A stretch of 64,000 nt of DNA. Source: Engraulis encrasicolus. Lineage: Eukaryota; Chordata; Actinopteri; Clupeiformes; Engraulidae. The notes beneath the pieces were generated by a model that saw only the letters and a list, made by a program, of their open reading frames with translations, did no database searches and had not been told where the DNA came from. Shown here piece after piece: positions 60,501-64,000 of this stretch (positions are counted from its first letter, which is position 1; each line of letters begins with the position of its first letter). The DNA is taken from contig NC_085861.1 in the NCBI RefSeq assembly GCF_034702125.1, positions 49,152,889-49,216,888 of the forward strand, written 5' to 3'. A program made the position numbers and the translations under genes.

Positions 60501-62833
60501 TGTATGTGGTTCAATAGCACTGATGTGACACTGACAGGATCAACTGACTGGTAGTACTCCCGCATAAATGGAATACTGTTGTCATTGCTGGAGTTCATTT
60601 CCCTGCTGGTATTCAGTTGCTTGAGGTACTGCCGGAAGGATGAGATGTTGCCACTTTTAAAGAAGAAGCCAATGACCTTTCCGAGGGAGGTGAAGTTAAG
60701 GTGATCCATGTGCTTACCTGCATCTGACCAGGCATCGCTAGCGATCCACACCCTGTCTTCAGCCGGGTCACGTACTAACTCTTCGAAAATCCTCCGCATG
60801 TGTTCTGGCTTGGCGAAGGAAACAATCACCTTTGCCCGTGTGTTCTTGCGAATTTTATGAACAACATAGCTGATGGAGCGATTAACTCTAGGGTGAGTCA
60901 CAGAGTGAGGCAGGACCTTACTAAAGGCCAAGCAGATGCCACTTCTCATTGCTGTGTAGATAAATTTGCCCAATACTGAGCGACCATACTGTCCTCTTGT
61001 GCCAATTAGGCCTACCCAAGTCCAATTGTTGTTCCTTAATAACTTCACCATGGCCTCTACCTGGTAATCGTCATTAGGTACAGTCCTCAGGAAAGTGGGA
61101 AAGCTTTCTTTGTCACTGAGTATTTCAGCAGTGGATGAGTAGCTGATCTGTAACAAAAATTGGGCAAGATGAAGAAAAGACAGTAACATGTAATCAGTAA
61201 TGCACTACAGTTTTTTAGTAACTTGCCCAACACTGTACATTACCACCCCCAAGCAGTACCTGAGGAGTCATCTCCAGGGTGAGCAGTTGGGCCACAGGGA
61301 CGGAGAGCTCTGTGTAGCCTGCCCCCACCACGGCCATCACAGGCTGGACGAGCTCTGAGCTGATGTTGCTGCTGACCTGGCTGTCGTCCCCTCCGCCAAG
61401 GAAGCCGAAGCCCTGTGTGAAGTCAATAGTGGCCCGTAGGGCCGTGCTAACGTCCGAGCAGGAGTCGTGGATGTGGTAACCCAGCCTGATGCCCAGTCGG
61501 CTGAGCGGTTGGGAGCGGTTGGCTTCCTCCACTGCCTGGATCATGGCTAGTGCTTGGGTAACGTCATCCACATTTAATCTGGAAGAGAGGGAATAATGAA
61601 GTTGAGGAGTAGGAGATGAAGTCTATAACGATGAAGTTGGCCTCAAGCATGTATGTTTGGATCCCAATCAGCCAATCCAATTTGTTTGGTGTTTACACAC
61701 CCACACTTTCAGTAAATGTTTTTTTTATGCAAAGCAAGATAATGGAAGAAGTTAAATAGTGACCGATCTCAGATGAGCCAATCCAATTTGTTTGGTGTTT
61801 ACACACCCACACTTTCAGTAAATGTTTTTTTTATGCAAAGCAAGATAATGGAAGAAGTTAAATAGTGACCGATCTCAAATGATAACTACAGTGTATGTAC
61901 ATTAGAACTTGTTACGTTGCATTGCATTTAGTAAATGCTTTTATTTAAAGTGAGCTACGAACGAGGACATAATGAACCACATGTTTGGGGGAATGAACAT
62001 ACAATACAATGTTTTGGGGGAAACACAGAGAACAAGGACAAAGCAAGCTTAATGCAGATGAGTTGAGGACAAGGGTGGATGCTTGTAGATACATCATTTA
62101 AAAGGCATTTTGTTAGAAGAAGAGATTGTTTCAAAGTTCCAAGTTTGAAATTTTCACTGATGAATCATACACCAAAAACAAGCATTTCCTCTTAATGTGC
62201 CTTTGATGCCTATGGTATCTACTACACATGCAACTACTACCTGTATATGATGTATGTTTCTGTTGGTTAGGAGTGTATTCTAAACAATCAATCAACAATC
62301 ATTCAAAGGTGAATTGAAATTTACTTTCAATAAAATTGAAAACAAAATACATTTGTAAATATTGTTGCGTGTCATCAAAAGAACAGTAAAAGAATTCCAA
62401 TAAAATCACAAATTTAATCAAGTAACAGTCACTAAAAAAAATATTTTAAAATTTATTTCAGATAGTCTTCCATGCAAATGGAGCAGCCCCTGCTCTGTGG
62501 CTAGATTTTAGATCAAACTTTGCTTGATATTTTTCCAATATTTTTTATTGTGCCAAAACCATACAAAATAGGAATGTGACAGAGCAAGCCGTTGATCTGT
62601 GACTGCAGGTGTCACTTGGGTACTCACCCTACGCAGATCAATTGCTGGGGACTGCTTTGGTTTGGCCAAAATGCGGTGTCCTCGAGTCGGGCTCCACGGT
62701 GGAGGGGGAACAGGCCTCCGATGATGATGTCTCCAGGGGCGCTGGCTCCAGGGGGGAAGGATGCTGAGGTCTGCTGCATCCCCACAGTCCCAGTCACACC
62801 CATGAGGAAGAGTACACAGAGGTACCACAGCAT
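54574..62833 (-). CDS. gprc6a: GPRC6A-type class C GPCR, tandem copy B
   Basis: Second tandem receptor with the same exon plan as copy A. Coding exons in transcript order: 62833-62628, 61578-61260, 61147-60386, 60180-59965, 57090-56967, 56671-56367, 55608-54574; 2967 nt, 988 residues, all in frame. Signal peptide, GDIIIGGLFPLHR, flytrap with SYSSTAEILS, Cys-rich exon (CSNTCQPGE...CCYKCIACP) and seven helices are present. Oddities: the class C motif NEAKFITF reads NEARCITF (about 764-771) and TM7 PKCY reads CKCY (about 817-820). The flytrap loop that carries Cys145 in copy A has no cysteine here. The long Ser/Glu-rich tail holds 18-residue repeats (SESTPEQI, SESLQEQI, SESAEEEI). Parts of exons 1, 6 and 7 are almost identical to copy A while exon 3 is diverged. 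No stop or frameshift, so probably expressed, but signalling may differ from copy A. Confidence 0.9.
54606..54860 (-). repeat. 54-bp tandem repeat in the tail of gprc6a copy B
   Basis: The + strand motif GACTCTG recurs at spacings of 54 and 51 bp, then the related GACTTG after another 54. Encoded units read GNLESSISESTPEQIDT, ERSIISESLQEQILTT, DSARPLSESAEEEILIA, SYLGIPISASTEELIPE. Same period as in copy A, but a different unit sequence. Confidence 0.85.
57525..59864. mobile_element. 2.3-kb hAT-like element in gprc6a-B intron 4
   Basis: Inverted termini TATACCTGTCAACC and GGTTGACAGGTATA, flanked by GCACACAC on both sides (57517-57524 and 59865-59872). Just inside, AAATTCGGGAAAAATTGCC and a GGGAAATTAGGG segment echo each other. 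It carries the tandem array at 57952-58500. I saw no transposase similarity, so it is non-autonomous. Confidence 0.75.
57952..58500 (-). repeat. Four tandem ~135-bp units with tRNA-like B box
   Basis: Units start at 57952, 58087, 58227 and 58362 (spacing 135, 140, 135) with (A/G)AATGACATACA. Each contains AACCTCCATATCT and, on the minus strand, a T-arm-like GGTTTGAACCC / GGGGGTTCGAACCCC beside TATGGAGGTT. The perfect GGGGGTTCGAACCCCC in the third unit is a full T-loop stem. This suggests a tandemly amplified tRNA-derived sequence. No true tRNA gene folds from it as far as I can see. Confidence 0.8.
61671..61882. repeat. Perfect 106-bp tandem duplication in gprc6a-B intron 1
   Basis: Units 61671-61776 and 61777-61882 start GCCAATCCAATTTGTTTGGT and differ by about one base near the end (CTCAGATGA versus CTCAAATGA). 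A recent local duplication. Confidence 0.92.
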
Positions 62834-62908
62834 GGCTCTCTCAGCTGAACAGTGTCCTATTTGCCCTTTTTTGTGTTTGTTGTGTTTTTGGCGTGTCTGC
62901 CTCGTCCT

Positions 62909-63098
62909 CAGTGGTGTAGTCTACGTAGAACACGGGTATACGGAGTGTACCCACTTCTAAATTTCAGGGATTTCAGTATACCCACTTAAAATTGATTTAT
63001 CCATTGTTTTGAATAGCACAAATATATACAGTATACCCACTTCAACAAATGCTCAAATGTGCAGTATACCCACCATAAAAAAGTAGACTACACCACTG
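62909..63098. mobile_element. hAT-like MITE in the proximal 5' flank of gprc6a copy B
   Basis: Perfect termini CAGTGGTGTAGTCTAC and GTAGACTACACCACTG, flanked by the exact duplication CTCGTCCT (62901-62908 and 63099-63106). It ends 75 bp upstream of the start codon and has no counterpart at copy A. Confidence 0.92.
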
Positions 63099-63324
63099 CT
63101 CGTCCTCATCCCAAGTTCATGCTTTTGCTTTCAGTATCATTCAGCTGCGTGCAGTGCCGGTGTAATACAATTTTTTGTCATTCTATCAGCCAGTCCCCTG
63201 GCTCCTACTCAACCTTAAATCTGTCTGCATTTCTCACTAAACCTCCCTTTCCCTGACTACTCCCAATTACCTCCCATCTCCATTCTGTCTGTCAGCCAGG
63301 TGCAGTGGTCATTTAGTCATTTGA

Positions 63325-63475
63325 ATACATGGCGTCTCAATTTTTGTTTCCCCCTGGCTACACGACCGTGGCTGCTCACAACTCAACCTCTGATTGTTGG
63401 AAACCGCTGTTGGTCAAAAAATTTGCTCGCATGGTTGGCTGCCAGTGTCTGGCCCCTCCTCACAACACCGCGTGT
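63325..63475 (+). repeat. Dispersed repeat, partner at 38510-38660
   Basis: Shares CAACCTCTGATTGTTGGAAA, GGTCAAAAAATT and GGTTGGCTGCCAGTGTCT with the other copy. Located about 500-640 bp upstream of gprc6a copy B. Confidence 0.65.
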
Positions 63476-63689
63476 ATAAACAAAAACAAAACATGTATAG
63501 AAGCTGAAACCACAGGGGCTGTACTGACTTGGCTCCACCCTGCTGTGAGTATGTGTCTATTCGCTGCCCTCATAGGTGTTTCAGCCAGTTTGACATTCCT
63601 CTTTTTCTATCTGGTTTGTAATGAGATCAATGAAGGAGTTGAAACCTAGACAAAAAAAACATTGTAAATGTTATTTTTTCTCTGTCATA

Positions 63690-63919
<230 letters not shown>

Positions 63920-64000
63920 AAACTGTAAAGGCTGCTGTTCAGGGGGTGCATATACATTGGCAAAAGACATACAATTTTGATGTTATGAATAATATACAAA

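Overview
The window is nuclear DNA of a vertebrate, almost certainly a teleost fish. Genes are split by introns with GT-AG boundaries. Introns and spacers are full of dinucleotide microsatellites, Tc1-type transposons, tRNA-derived SINEs and small hAT-like elements. The gene order RWDD1, (SULT), ZUP1, KPNA5, GPRC6A, with orientations +, -, -, +, -, matches the block on human 6q22 (RWDD1, RSPH4A, ZUP1, KPNA5, FAM162B, GPRC6A). I cannot name the species.

Layout. 151-2303 (+): last three coding exons of rwdd1. 3663-6913 (-): a complete seven-exon cytosolic sulfotransferase, closest in feel to SULT3, tail-to-tail with rwdd1. 7815-15407 (-): complete zup1 (11 coding exons, 604 codons), a K63-specific deubiquitinase with four N-terminal zinc fingers. 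15960-31971 (+): complete kpna5 (importin alpha, 14 coding exons, 539 codons), head-to-head with zup1 over a spacer of about 550 bp. 31972-40553: 3' UTR of kpna5 and spacer. 40554-48716 and 54574-62833 (both -): two complete tandem gprc6a-type class C GPCRs of seven coding exons each (974 and 988 codons). All exon sets join in frame without a stop. I assigned boundaries by hand from splice sites and family similarity.

Mobile DNA. There is a nearly intact Tc1 element with one in-frame stop (25731-27346). A 1.3-kb palindromic Tc1-like foldback lies at 8526-9818. A 5'-truncated L1-like fragment with a 12-bp target duplication sits inside an older MITE (51163-52318). Four hAT-like MITEs have exact or near-exact 8-bp target duplications. 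A 2.3-kb hAT-like element carries four tandem tRNA-like units (57525-59864).

The genes are not an operon or pathway. They share a conserved chromosomal neighbourhood. The most interesting biology is the gprc6a pair: one copy has lost two class C consensus motifs, the duplicates share patches of near-identical sequence that suggest gene conversion, and both cytoplasmic tails are built from 54-bp tandem repeats. I found no previously undescribed multi-gene system.
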